The notes beneath the pieces were generated by a model. That model was not told where the DNA came from and made no database searches. It saw only the letters and a program-made list of their open reading frames with translations. The translations under genes and the position numbers were made by a program. Below, one piece after another: positions 1 through 18,537 of a DNA stretch of 64,000 nucleotides (the stretch's first letter is position 1; every line of letters begins with the position of its first letter). Source of the stretch: Pempheris klunzingeri. Its lineage: Eukaryota > Chordata > Actinopteri > Acropomatiformes > Pempheridae. The DNA lies in the NCBI RefSeq assembly GCF_042242105.1, contig NC_092019.1, positions 17,591,328 through 17,655,327 of the forward strand, given 5' to 3'.

Positions 1-2184
1 GGGGAATTCACCGTTTCCCAGGGTAGCTGTTTTTGGAGCTCATCTGTGTGTGTGTATGTGCGCATGTGTGTGTTAGCCATCTGTATGAACATGTCATTAA
101 CACAGTCTACATGTTATACATCATCTGGAACAAATTTATCTAATATATCCTATGATTGTGTGGTGCCCCAAAATTTAGAGTGATTCATGTGTATGTGTGT
201 CTGCATGCTCCGAGCGACCTCACATCATATTGCATTACTCTGACAGTGCACTAAGCTTAATGTCTCTGCACATTTGATCTTGTGTGCATGTGTCTTTTCT
301 TGACTTCAAGAGGCTGATCAAATGCCAAACTATATGTAACCACTTCCCACCCAGCGCTCTGGGTTTGACCACAGTTGACCAAGGTCAGCTCGCAGTCACA
401 CAGTAACGCTCACATGCACTACGACCCCTCTTGTGCACTGTGTGTGTGTGTGGTGGAGTACTACAGTATGGCCAGACATGGCTGTGCATTTAACCCGTAG
501 TCAGGGGCAGAAACCGGGTGTAGGAAATGCCAAGTCATACTTTCCGAAACCCACCCGCCCACACCCTACACACGCGCACACAAACACTCACACACAGCCA
601 TACCGTGCAGACGCACATGACCACAGTCACAAACAGACTTTCTTTCCAGTGTGTGAACTCACATCTGTTTCCTGACAACAATAATAGCTACAGATCGAGC
701 GGGTAGAGGCCCAGCTAACAGGTGTCTGCTCTTTGACAGTCATGAAGAAACAACCTGATGATGACCAAGAAGTGTCACCAGTAAAAATACAGCTTTCACA
801 AGGTGAAAATGGCCTGACCACACACTTACTTGTGCATGTTACGGCACTGTTATGTTACCGGGTGTCTTGTTTATTTTTTTTTCCATCAAAGTTAATTAAA
901 GGACAGTGATTTTCCACTACAGCTTGCATGATTAAGAGTTTGCAGTCAGATATAAGCCTGTATTTGTCTTCACAGCAGGCAAGATATGCCTCATTCTAAC
1001 ACACATTAAGACTGTACAAACATCCTGTGGTGTTTATATGTGGCACATTGATGCTATACTGACATCGTCTGTGGTTAGCACAAGGTAGATGTGCAATGCG
1101 AGCGAGAGGGCTGCTAACCATATTAAGGTTAGCCTCAGACTGGGGCTGTGTACATTTCCCCACTTAGTCACATAAACTGCCATTCACCTGCAAACCACAC
1201 ACATTCTTCAGTCAGAATACTCATGCATACTTTTAATTTACTCTGTTGAAATGTGCAATGCAAATTAGTTTTGAAACACTAATTACCAAGTAGATTTAAA
1301 GTGTGATTTTGTTTAACTCTTTGTATTAAATTCAACATTTTAGGGCTGCAACTAATAGTTACTTTCATTATAAATTAATCTACACTTCAGTTAATTATAT
1401 ATTTATTAATGGTTCTACAGTCCAGTGTTTTGAAGTAGCTCACAACTTCAGGGCATTAAGTTTATAATTAGATTAAAATGCATATGTCCTTACATTTGAG
1501 AGGTTATAACTTGAAAATGTTTTTTATTTCTAAATTGAAAAATAAAGAAATAAAAATGAGTGAAGCTTGAAACTGTTACAGATTTATTTCTCGTCAATCA
1601 ATTATTCAAGTAAGAGTTTCAGTACTAAAATGTTTAGTTAACAACCAACACGTGCCACCATTTCAAACATAAAAGAATGCACAATTTGGAATTCCCAAAG
1701 TGAAATATAACAAAGAAATCAAAATGAGAGAACAAGAAAGCAAAAGAAAAGGGAGGCAGTGCTGTTTTTGCAGACTCACTGAGTCACATACAGTACATGT
1801 AGGACAGCAACACAGAGTGCAAAAAGATAAAAGCGAATAAATTCTGCAGATTCACATAAACCACACATACTTCCTATACAGTAACAGTACATCCTCGTAC
1901 ACATCTGTATGGTTTCACACACAAATGCATGACATTTCTCTCTCTCTCACACACACACCTTTTACTATATTCATATTTTTGAAAAAAGAACACAAACATA
2001 TTTAGGAAACATACTTTACATAAATATTTTATTGCATTACAAATGATGAGAGAACAGCATGACTGAAGCTTCATGCTGTCATTTTTGAAATCACCATCTG
2101 TTTCATGAAAATGGAGAGATGGTACTTTCAATGACGAAATGTAAAAAAATATACCTGAAACAAACAAATAGACTGAAATAAATG
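1..2184. other. Flank without a recognisable gene
   Basis: No reading frame here resembles a known protein, and no exon with convincing splice signals was found. The start holds short GT-rich tracts (about 45-75 and 440-455). The centre is AT-rich and carries a MITE remnant listed separately. The right end leads into the 3' end of nat14. The few open frames of 60-100 codons are rich in Cys, Ser, His and Thr from simple sequence and look accidental. Confidence 0.6.
1341..1627 (+). mobile_element. Diverged hAT-like MITE remnant (TAGGGCTGCAAC family)
   Basis: The left edge reads TAGGGCTGCAACTAATAGTT, then an AT-rich body with scattered ATTAAT motifs, and the right part has CTCGTCAATCAATTATT. 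This is the layout of a very common fish non-autonomous DNA element whose ends are TAGGGCTGCAACTAACGATT and its complement. The right terminus is degraded. Two further partial copies lie at 52700-52830 and 60470-60643. The family link is from memory of fish repeats; the hAT assignment is tentative. Confidence 0.55.
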
Positions 2185-2201
2185 ACACAAATATTCAATA
2201 A

Positions 2202-2207
2202 TTTATT
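2202..2207 (-). terminator. nat14: Poly(A) signal AATAAA for nat14
   Basis: The plus strand reads TTTATT, so the minus strand has a canonical AATAAA about 125 bases after the nat14 stop codon at 2330-2332. It is the first canonical signal downstream, giving a short 3' UTR of roughly 150 bases. Confidence 0.5.
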
Positions 2208-2329
2208 AACTTAAAAAAACAAACAAGTTATAGCAATGACAATGATTATCACCTTCAGCAGAGATCCACGCTCTTCCATTGCAGGGCTCAGTGCCACTTT
2301 TTTCTCTCTTTGAGTCCATCATCACTCAA

Positions 2330-3349
2330 TCACAGGTCTTTGTAAAACACCTTAGTAAGCGGGTATCCCAGAAAGCCTCTCTCTGGAGCCTCCAGCTTCA
2401 TCTCCTCATCTTCATCAGTCCTCTCCTCAAGATGCTGATAGCCCAGCTTCCTGAAGAAGACCTCCGCCCCCTTGGAGGGGTAGGGCACGTGTGCGTACAC
2501 CCTGCGTGTGCCAGTCTCCCTCTCTCTCTGCTCCAGACTCTGGACGAGCAGCCTGGCCAGGCCCTCCCTGCGGTACCAGCAGCCCGTCACCAACCTGCAG
2601 ATCCTCCTGTAGCCCACTCGAGCCTTGCTTTCCACGAAGATGCAGCCGAGGATATCACTGTCACAGTCTGCTACCCACACCTGCCCTGCTGTCATTTCCC
2701 TCTCTGGGGTGACCTTCTCTGTTGACATGTCTTTGTCCTTGTCTTTTGGTGTGATTCTGCGCCTTGGCTGAGTAAAAGAAAAATGATTATTTGGCTGCAA
2801 CATTTAGTTGCTAGAGTTAAGTGCTACCAAAAAAAAAAGCAAAGCAGTAGACTAACCTTTTTAGTCACTGGTGTCTTGCCACTGATCCTACAGTAGGGAT
2901 TTTGCAGCGTCTCTTCCTGTGTCCCTCTATAGCTGCTACCCACATAGTCCCAGGAGGGCCGGCTGCTGCCCAGAACCCCTGTGGACCGCGGCATGGTGAT
3001 CTTCAGAAAGACAATTAGCAGGAAGACAGGAATAGCAAGGGCCAGGATGAAGGAATGAACAAGGCAGCGCAGGATTGAGGATAAAACAGCCAGGATGAAG
3101 AGGCAGAGTGGGCGAGTGAGGACGTGGAGGATGAGACGGTTTTCTGTGCCCTCACAGCCTTCCTGGAGAGACATGGATGCAAGTTAAAAAGCAATCAGTA
3201 CGAGCCTGGCGAGTACAAGAGTAAATGGAAAAAAAAAAGAGTACATTATCTAATTATATTGTACAGACCTTGATGAGGGCTTTGATCACCTCTATGTCGT
3301 CCTCCTTCATCCTCCTCATCACCACCTGATCCAGCTCCAGTCTCACCAT
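2330..3349 (-). CDS. nat14: N-acetyltransferase 14-like membrane protein
   Basis: The coding exons are 3269-3349, 2857-3162 and 2330-2767, all in phase 0, giving 274 aa. The start at 3347-3349 begins MVRLELDQVVMRRMKEDD, matching the short N-terminal stretch of NAT14. Exon 2 supplies ENRLILHVLTRP and a long hydrophobic segment (about residues 42-80), as in NAT14/NAT8-like enzymes that sit in internal membranes. Exon 3 holds the GNAT fold: VWVADCDSDILGCIFVES, then the acetyl-CoA loop RREGLA (about residues 195-200), and ends FLGYPLTKVFYKDL, very like human NAT14. Human NAT14 is about 206 aa; the fish protein has a longer linker rich in K, D and S. The acceptor substrate is not known. znf628 lies just upstream on the same strand, as in human 19q13.42. 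Confidence 0.9.
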
Positions 3350-3920
3350 GTTTAAGCTTTATGCTCTTACAGCAGGATTGCTGCACCACTGTTTCTACTC
3401 ACAGTCAATCGCACACTCCAGCATCCACACTATGTGCACAGAGAGCCTGCAAAAACACATTTATAGAACAATGCATGGGCAGCAGGTTGTAATTTGACAG
3501 TAAAACGCAACTTTGGGATGGCTGATACTAAATCACGCAGATAACTGACACTGTTGCACACTGGCAGACAGGTCCGTGTCCTATTGGGTTATCTACACTA
3601 TGACAGTCATGTTTTAGTTGAAACAGACGTCCCCTACAGTGAGCCAGTAATGTGACATTACATCTAGGCTGGCTCTCCAAACAACAATGACAGATGGGGA
3701 TTATATAGGCTTTGTAGCACGCATGTGTCACCATCACCAAGTGTAGCATGCACGTCGTTTTCTCTGCTTCTTATCTGCACGTTTAACAGCAACCATCAGA
3801 GGTACAGTCGAAAGCTATAAGACCTTGTTCAGATCCTTATATGGTTATTCAGAGGTGCTGCGGTCCGTCCTGACACATTGGAGCCCCCGCTACTGCTCTG
3901 AACCCCCCATTTCCGCTTAC

Positions 3921-4150
3921 CTTCTGCGCCACGCAGCTCAAATTAAACTGGAAACGGGAAATAAACACTGAATGTATGTCGGCTTGTTGTGGAGTCCGCG
4001 CAGGTTCAGCACATTTGATTGAATGGCCACCGAGTGGTTTCTTGCGTAAAGGACTTCTGAATACAACCGTACTCTGTTTTCTGTCCCGTTACACGATCTC
4101 AATGTGTCGCCCTACGCCATTTCCGTACGTACAGCCTGCACTGCGCAAAG
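3921..4150 (-). promoter_or_regulatory. nat14: Probable nat14 promoter and 5' non-coding exon
   Basis: On the minus strand a good donor (GCAGAAG|GTAAGCGG) ends a putative 5' exon at 3921. A good acceptor (TTTTTGCAG|GCTCTC) opens the exon that carries the start codon at 3446. Intron 3447-3920 would be wholly in the 5' UTR. The stretch up to about 4150 is richer in CpG than its surroundings, as expected for a housekeeping-type promoter. The transcription start is not fixed by the sequence alone. Confidence 0.45.
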
Positions 4151-4280
4151 GCTACGTGAATGGCAAACGCAACGTAATGGCGTAAACAGCGCACCAAATG
4201 CATAGCCATTTAAAAGTATATTTTTACAGGGAAAAAAAAGAAAAAAGCAAAGAGGACAAATGAAGAAAGATATTAACGAA

Positions 4281-4286
4281 TTTATT
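4281..4286 (-). terminator. znf628: Poly(A) signal AATAAA for znf628
   Basis: TTTATT on the plus strand gives AATAAA on the minus strand, about 490 bases after the znf628 stop. The predicted mRNA end is near 4265, only some 100-300 bases from the likely nat14 promoter, so the two genes are packed in tandem. Confidence 0.45.
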
Positions 4287-4586
4287 AATAATTAGTTACT
4301 ATTTGCTATTAACATTGTGAAGAAAACGGGCCATGTACAACATTTATACACAAAAACGTATTTACTTAATAAACAAACTGCCAATGACAGTATCAGTTAA
4401 GCTAATATACTTAGGAATATTCCGAGGTCCATGTACAGCCTGTTTGAATGTATAACATTTCTAGTATGTGGCACCATGGGATTACGACACAGTACTCATC
4501 TAACTGCATGCTCTCCCTCAGTTCTGGGAGAACTCATAACTGACTAAAGTGCTAACACACTTGGCCCACGAGCAACGGGGCATTCA

Positions 4587-4745
<159 letters not shown>

Positions 4746-4772
4746 TCCTCTTCTCTAACAAGCACACTGGGT

Positions 4773-11000
<6,228 letters not shown>

Positions 11001-11612
11001 CACCAGAGCAAGCTGGTAGCAGATGATGGTATTCCTTGGAAGCAGGCGTGGATCAGTTTTGGTGCAGCATCATGGTTTTTTTATTCACCTCTCCTCCGTT
11101 CATGTTTTCTTCTTTCATAAATTCCTTCCCTGTCAGCCACTGGAAACACCAGCCGTCATCCAAAGTAGCCAGCTCAGGACAGGTCTGACATGAAGTGAAA
11201 TGGAAATAAATACAGTACTATAACTTGGTAACTCCTGCTAAGAATGTCCCCTTTAAATTTCAACCCCTTCCTCCCTCCCCCCTGTCTATGAAGCTGGTCC
11301 CCCCTCCCTGCTGTCTTTCCTCTGGCCGTCAGTCCCTTTCTGTCCGTCCCCGCAGTGCGGTGCCTACTAGGAATACACACTCAGGGGCTGCACTCAAATT
11401 ACACATTAAGATGCCTCACAAGTGTATCCTAATGCAACCGGCCAGCTGTGCAAGCCGACAGACAACACACAGAGAAAATATCAGTTTTACAGTATCAACA
11501 AAAACAGCTAGTGGCCTTCATTTAAAGCTAATCTTGCCCTTGTCAATGCGGAATAGCGCCGTTAAACTGCTCGATAAGGACGTGCATGAATACAGGCTGA
11601 AGCAGTACTCAC

Positions 11613-11830
11613 CGAGCACCTTTAACTCATCTTAAACATATATAGTTGATATTATGAAAGGGAACTGGGTACCGCAGTGCTAATCCACACAACCTTAACA
11701 ATAAACACAGCGCAAACTAACAGCAGTTCTCCACCCGATGCCGCCTTCTAAGAACAGCGACGCTGATTGGCTGTTCGCTGCAATAGATGCGCTTCAACCA
11801 TTGGCCAGGAGCTCCAACAGACAGGTTGAC
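11613..11830 (-). promoter_or_regulatory. znf628: Likely znf628 promoter with two CCAAT boxes
   Basis: Read on the minus strand, CCAAT boxes lie at 11800-11804 and 11766-11770, about 35 bases apart. A strong donor (GCTCG|GTGAGTAC) at 11613 would end a 5' non-coding exon starting somewhere in 11640-11730. The coding start at 11000 would be in the next exon. Twin CCAAT boxes at such spacing are typical of TATA-less NF-Y promoters. The exon itself is inferred. Confidence 0.45.
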
Positions 11831-11977
11831 GTTTTTAAACCTCTCATAGAAATATCTCTAAATTCAAAATTTAACCGAAATAACTTATCGGTGATGTGTC
11901 CACGATTCACGATCGTTAAAAATAATTTATGAAGCATTATTTATAATGCATATTTATCCGCGCTATTCTGACTCCGG

Positions 11978-12002
11978 CGCATAGACTTCTGGGTAACGTA
12001 GT
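11978..12002 (-). promoter_or_regulatory. ZNF143/GFY-type promoter element
   Basis: The minus strand reads ACTACGTTACCCAGAAGTC followed by TATGCG. This fits the composite ACTACAATTCCCAGCATGC-type element (GFY plus ZNF143/SBF site) that marks TATA-less vertebrate promoters. It lies about 200 bases upstream of the CCAAT boxes of znf628 and about 100 bases from the il11 poly(A) signal, so it most likely serves znf628. Confidence 0.45.
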
Positions 12003-12102
12003 ATCTTCCGCGTCTGCCCTAACTACCATCTGTCACATCGCAGGTTGGTTGGGCTGTGGTTATCTAATACATACGCAAATTCATTATGCACATTCTTTAG
12101 TA

Positions 12103-12108
12103 TTTATT
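12103..12108 (-). terminator. il11: Candidate distal poly(A) signal for il11
   Basis: TTTATT on the plus strand is AATAAA on the minus strand. Using it would give il11 a 3' UTR of about 1.4 kb, which is long and AT-rich, as is usual for cytokine mRNAs. Other TTTATT motifs exist between here and the stop codon, so the true site is open. Confidence 0.35.
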
Positions 12109-13150
12109 TCACCAAGGCACATATTTCACATTGAGGCCAATCAGTGTGTGGAAGAGGCATCTTGATGTTACAACAATAATTTAAACATGATGGTATAATA
12201 ATAGTAAATAAGAATAAAAACTGTATAAAAGTACAAAAAGATAGGAGACTTGCTCCACTGCAGCACAAAATAAATAGTTCCACCAAGTTACTTAAATAAA
12301 TAGTCAATACTGTAACAAATACTAGAATAGGAATGAACAAAAATTATAGTGATAAAATTGGTAAAGTAATCTACATTATATTGTAGAAAACAACATAATA
12401 CACAAAAGTACTGTATACAACAATTTACATTCTTGTACACTTATGTACACCTGTACAGAACATAGTGTCGCAATACATAGTATTTTAAGGCTTTGGGTGT
12501 TTAACTAAAAACAAAAAAACTTTTCTACCCCAAAGCACAGGTTCAAAATCAGCCATCTCACTCATCCAAGAGGCTAATCCTAACAAGTTTGTGCAAAGAA
12601 TCTAATCTGGTCCATCAGTGCTCAGCAACGGGGCACATTCATACAACTTTATCACAACGTTAAATACGCCTCCTCGTGCAGAATGCCAGAAACAGGCATC
12701 GCAAATAGAAACTGTGGCTGTGGTGCAAAAGAAAGTATTCACTTCTCTTCAGCTACCATCGTGACATTTCCAGATAAATGCAATCAATTTCATAGGTCAA
12801 TCAATTGATACGGTACGACATGGCACTTTTAACATGGTTAGAAGATCACATTAACATCTTCTAAACTGTTTACTCTAAGGGCACTGTGTGTGAGCGATAG
12901 TGAAAACCTTGGCTGTCCCAAATGTATGCTACATCTACTGGAAGAATTATGCACTGAAGAAATACACAAATGCAAAGTATATTAAGTTAGTTTAAACAAA
13001 AGTCATCATCAGAGCTATAGGCTTAGGAAGTGCTACTGTGTTTTTCTCCAGGATCAGTGAGACACAAGACAAAAAGAAAGATTACAAAGGTGTGGGCAAG
13101 TAAATTCACCATAATACAGAAATAAAGATGAGAGTGACACATTACAACTT

Positions 13151-13210
13151 CAAATAAATAAAATTAAATAAATTACTAATAGTCAATAAATAAATAAATA
13201 CATAAATAAC
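13151..13210 (-). promoter_or_regulatory. il11: AU-rich element in il11 3' UTR
   Basis: On the minus strand this stretch reads as overlapping ATTTA pentamers, including several TTATTTATT nonamers, 320-380 bases after the il11 stop. This is the class II AU-rich type that binds TTP/ZFP36 and HuR proteins and drives rapid decay of cytokine mRNAs. Further TATTTATT motifs lie near 12268 and 12295. That the 3' UTR extends this far is inferred. Confidence 0.55.
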
Positions 13211-13527
13211 ATGGTCATGAACAAGGCCTTTAGGAGACAGTTTGGGGAGTCGTGATCATCATAGTTAAACTAGCAGTTTGCTTTAACAGGAATCTTGATG
13301 GATGTAACTGGCTGCAGTATAGTGCATCCCTTATTGGCTCTGATGGAAAGAAACATTCTTCAACACACATGTCATTGGTTGACGTTTGGGCCTCTTAAGG
13401 GATGCTATTGACTACAGTGCACATTGACATGGTCCTTATTCCCCTTTGGCTGAGGCGGGACTCCATGTATCCACACTGGCTCTGCAGCCAAGTAGTAGAA
13501 AGGAAAAGAATGAATGAGTTCAGGTCA

Positions 13528-15219
13528 TCATTGAACTGCACTTTGGACTTTGGGCTTGAGGCTGATGAATGCTCTGTATGCCCAGTCACAGAAGAGCTTG
13601 AAGTGTTGAAGAAGTTCATGGCTGGACTGCAGGACATCAAACTGATAGGGGAGGTGAGGGGGGAGGGAGGGGGTCGCCGGAGTCAGCCTTGGAGCTTCAA
13701 CTCTCTGCATCTGTAGGTGAAAAGACAGATTAGAAAATCAATTTATTGTTATTCTTCAGAAGGTAAATGCAAGTGTGGTAGCAAGCTGTTGTAGAAAATG
13801 ATGCAATTTCCTGCCAAAACCTTCATGGATCAAAGTAAAATGAAGCCCTGAAGGCAGGGACACTCGGCTCTTTACCTGACGGTGCAGCAGGTTGATGAGT
13901 GATCTCATTTCTCTGATCATCTCCACCAGCTTGGGCACCGCGGGGTGATGGTGCTTCTTTGAAACCTTGTTCAGCCACTCAAAGTGGTGCTCATACAGCT
14001 TCAGGTCAGCATGCAGCTGAGAGAGTGTGGGCTTCAGCTGGAAACAACACAGACATACTTTAGAGACTTAGCATGGGTGTGGTAAGATGTAACTGAGTGG
14101 ATAGAAACAGACCAGCCCCTCACACAAAGTCACGCACAAATACATTATCAGGGCATTACCTCAAGATTGCTGAGGTCATTGGCTGATCTGTTGCTCATTT
14201 CTGGCAAAGATCTGAACCTGTGGGGCTCCACGTCTGGGTCAAATGCATGCTCCTTCTGGAAGAGAAAACAAGACACAGAGCAGCCCATTAGCAATTTGCA
14301 TCAGCGCAATTTTACTCATCCTCAGACAAGTCACGGCAACATGAGGAAAGTATTAGTCTAGCACCTCGATTGGATGACTGTTTTCTGTGCTTAGAGACAG
14401 TAGCTCTCACTGAGGGGAGTGTGGTTGATCGGGTCAGTGTGAGTTCACCCACATTCAGCCACCCCAAATGTCAACAATAAGAGCAAATGACCTGAACCCA
14501 CAGGATGTTTTCTACAGGGAGCGAGGATAACAACATATGCAGTGACTAAGAAAGCTCCAAGTGGGACAGACAACACAGGGCTGTGGGGAAACTCCAGGGT
14601 CACAGCTATAAAAAGATGGAATGACGCAGTGCCGCTGCCCAGCTAGAGTTGTATTGTAAACTACGGCCAGACAGCAGATGTAGTGCTCATCGTGGCCACC
14701 AGAGGGGGATAGACAACCCGACTGCAGGTTGGTGGAGTTCCACCTTACCAAGGCAGCTGTGCCCATTGGTGGTACAATTTAGTAATAAAGATGAAGGCCT
14801 AATGAATAGGAATAGATGGAGATGACTGATGCGGCATGCGTCATTTCCAATCAGTAAAGAAGCATAACAACATTAGGCTGATGAGTGCTGAGAAATGTTT
14901 TGTGTAAACAGGTAGTGTGTGCTTAATGCTACCATAGCCTGTTATGCAGTGTTTCCCCTGCTCTACTGTTTGCCTCCAGTTGTTTGTGTTGATGTTTTTA
15001 GTGATGAATGTGCCGCATTGTCTCGCACGTCTCTCCGTCAGTCTTTCATAAGAGCTCACTTATGTTTGCGGCCCAATGTTTTGTCTCCATTGCTTTTGTC
15101 CCCCTCCATCCCTTGCTTCCCTTCCCCTTCCTCCCTTTCCCTCCTCTCCCTCTCCTCTCCCCCTCTCCGTCTCATACCAGGTGCACAAGCACATGCAACA
15201 TCGCGTGCATGTGCGCGCG

Positions 15220-15265
<46 letters not shown>

Positions 15266-18090
15266 ACTGGCTTGTCATCTAGTTTGCTCTCTGATCTCTT
15301 CATCTCTTGTTTTGTGGTTTTTGCTCCATCTTTCTCAGCCTTTAATTCTCCCTCTTATCCTACTTTTCTTGCTCTCTCCATCGTAGATCATGACCTCACC
15401 CGACAGAACTTAGCATCCAGCCTTTTTCTTCCTGAATGCAAATACTGGAATGTGATAAATCTTTTTTGATTTTTATCAAGTCACTTTGCTGTGGCGACCG
15501 AAAGCAAAACACTAAACACCGCACCTACACAACCATGACTATTTACAGAACCCTCAATGCACACACACACACAGCCACAAAAATGCATACACGCAAATGC
15601 ATGCACACATATACGAATTTGCACCCATGCTGCGTGCATGCAAACACACACAGACTCCCTCACACACACACACACACACACAGTCGCGTTGGAAAACTTA
15701 TATAGACCTATGTGTGTCCAGACACACATTTCTCTCTTTAAAGCATCAGTTTCATTGCTTTTTAGCAGGGACTTTCCATGGATTCCCATTCTATTTATCT
15801 TTCCTAACTTTGTCCGCTCTTTAGTGGAATTCCACACAATAAGGAAAGAAAATTAAAAATAAATCTTCCATGTTACTGAACACTGTCTAATACTGTCTCC
15901 CTTTGATGATGCTGGATTGTTCACATCTGGAACCCAGGTTAGACAACGGCTTGTAATGGCCTGTAATGTTGTTTTAAAGCAACAAACCTACACACACACA
16001 CACACACACACGTACAGAGCATACACTTTCTGAACATCGTCTACTGGCCAAGACTAGAGAGAGTATGTGTCTATTTTTGATTTTATCCCCTGAACAAAAG
16101 AGTTTAAAGATTTGCATAATGCAAAAATAGAATCCAGATCAGGCATGTGTAACCAAAGATCCAGAGATATGTTCCCGCTTTCTTTTCACCTGTTAAAACA
16201 CAGTGTTGATACACAATCACCAGCTGGGGCCAAATCTCGGCCAAGTTCTCAAATCTGATTTTCCTACCTGCCTGACTGTCAACAAAATAAGATTTCAGGC
16301 CAGAGTTGTCAGTGCGATGCAAGTGATTCACATTTCATAGGAGAAAAAACTGCTTCAACTCCATCCTCACTTCCACAGTCTTGCCGCAGAACATAAACAT
16401 GTTTCTATGTAAACAGACATGTGATATACTTTGCTGTCATTTCTCAGATGGTATGCTTGGCAGTTCAGCCTCAGTTGGATGCAGGTATTAAACTGATTCC
16501 TAGAACTTTATGTTTTGTTTTTCTATCCTGTTCACCACATCATGTATCTTGCTAGACCCTCACTGTAAATGTGTGTTTACTCCCCCTAGTTCCATAAAAC
16601 CTGATATTAATTTCATTGCGTGTCCACTGGCACTGGCACTGGCCACCAATCTTCCTGCTACCACCACCAGTCAGGTGACCGGGCAGACCAGGAGGCTGCT
16701 GAGTCAGACCTCCCCTCCCTTCCGAGTCTAGTGTGGATTAAAAGTGAGATCACTCAGTCAAATCTCCCCTGAGGCTTTTGCTGCTCTGATCTAAGCATGC
16801 AAATGGACTCCAGCCAGTCTGTCATCAATGAAAGCAGCTTAAGTCAAACTGAAGTCCTGAGCAAGCCTTGTGTAGCTCAGCCAAAGTGAGTTTCCACAAC
16901 AGTGCGTGGTGCAAAGTTAGTGTGGCGTGACCTAAACTGAAAGGTTACATTAACACCAAAATCCAATTAAGGGAAGTTCAATCAAGACAGGCTGTGGCGC
17001 ACTGACCAGCATCCTCTTCCATCCTTCTTCACACTAACAATTCAATTAGCACGGGACATTCAGGGCGAGTCGAGGCTCTCCTCCAATCAGTAGCCGACAC
17101 TGGCAATCGTCATGATCTCCACTTACCAGCAGTTCTTGGGTGAGCTTCATTAGATTTTTCGTCTGATTGGACAGTTTATCCATGTCAGTCGGCCGCCTGT
17201 GCGGTACCGGAGAGGCAGACGTGAACACAGGCAGCTGGGCCAATAGCAGCGAGAAGAGGAGCGATGAGGAGGAGTCGAGCAGCACTGTAGGGGTAGAACA
17301 AAACGGAAGCAATTAGTGGAGAGGCGCTGTCATCTCGCCATTATGATAATGACCTCAGGCCACGGCTGTCATCTCCAAGGGAAGATATTGCACCATAATA
17401 TAAACAATATCTCCAGACTTGGCAGAAGACTGCTGAAGAGCTTCAGTGTCAGAGTCATGTTTTCACAAGTTGAATGCAAATCATTAAATCATTAAAAGCC
17501 GGGCTTTGACACTGAATATCACCATCACTCCTTTACCATAAGCAACGCAATGAATGCTGCTGATTGTCACACCTGCAACTGGATAGGTACGTGAGTTGGT
17601 GGTATAAATTATATGGACCCAGCCAAGTCAACTCTCTAACAGTAAGCTCATTCATTCTTTTCCTTTCAAGTTCAAATACAAGGTAGACTAAGTATTAAAA
17701 GGGAACCACAGTGGTGTTGAAATGATGAATGCTTGATAATTACAGGTGAACCACAAGAATCACAGCCAAAATAACACTGCAGGAGCATCTGAGCTCCCTG
17801 TCCTAGTGTAACTTTTACAGTTTAGGGATCACCAGAGAATAAAGTTGTTCATGCTGAATGTCAAACCATAAGTGAGTGAATTGTTTAGAGTTCCATCTGT
17901 GAACATATAATTTAATTAAGCCCACATAGGGATCATAAATAGCTGTTAACAGTCACATAAAAGTTTTGGACTCACAATTTAAACACATTGTTCAGACATG
18001 AAATCAAACAAACGCTGTAAAAGAAATTCTAATTAACAAAATAAAGCAATCACGAATGAAAACACACTCACACAAACACTTACATTTCAT
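13528..18090 (-). CDS. il11: Interleukin-11 cytokine precursor
   Basis: Five coding exons: 18084-18090, 17127-17284, 14160-14255, 13876-14037 and 13528-13710 (201 aa; human 199 aa, also five exons). The first coding exon is only 7 bases. Residues 1-27 (MKLLLDSSSSLLFSLLLAQL...) form a signal peptide. Then come helix A (MDKLSNQTKNLMKLTQELL), the conserved SLPEMS segment, helix B/C (LSQLHADLKLYEHHFEWLN) and helix D (LLQHFKLFCDWAYRAFISLK, aligned with human LTLDWAVRGLLLLKTRL). Candidate N-glycosylation sites are NQT (N42) and NRS (N77). The mature protein has a single cysteine, so no intrachain disulfide. It is a secreted gp130/IL-11R ligand. Fish have il11a and il11b; which one this is cannot be decided here. 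Intron 2 is about 2.9 kb and full of CA repeats. Confidence 0.9.
14696..14710 (+). promoter_or_regulatory. CTCF-like motif
   Basis: CCACCAGAGGGGGAT fits the CTCF core CCASYAGRKGGC except at its last base. It lies in il11 intron 2 between exons 2 and 3. Occupancy cannot be judged from sequence. Confidence 0.25.
15224..15264. repeat. (CA)n microsatellite
   Basis: Twenty CA units follow a CG/CA-rich stretch, inside il11 intron 2. Shorter CA tracts are at about 15660-15681 and 15992-16011. Confidence 0.95.
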
Positions 18091-18537
18091 ATTGGTTCGG
18101 ATCCAAGAGATGGGTGAAACCCAGCAAAACAAACGTAGATAAATAAATAAATAGAAAAATTAATAAATAAATTGAACTCCGGAAATTGTCACGTGCTCCG
18201 GTTTCTTCTTCGCACTCGTCAGTCAGAGTGAGGAGGAAAGTTGTCAGGACGAGAGAGAATGAATGAGGGAGCAGAGTGATGAGTGGAGCACTCAGAGAGA
18301 GCAAAGGAGCGGGAGGTAAAAGTCAATATCGTCAAACTTTCTGCCTTGAGTCAAGTTTGAGATGAGCCCTTGTAGTCTTTATGGAGTGCTGAAGGCAGAG
18401 AGACACTTAGACAGTTTGGAGAGAGAGGGAGAGAGAGAGGGAGAGAGAGAGAGGCAACAGAAATGCAGAGAGAGGGATGCGAGTGTGGTAAGTCCAATTT
18501 TTGCGCGCAGTGAAGTGTTTAGGCTTGTTTAAAACTT

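Noticed and set aside
14919-15469. Long plus-strand frames within il11 intron 2
   Set aside because: CT-rich and CA-rich simple sequence keeps two frames open at once; they are antisense to il11 and without homology.
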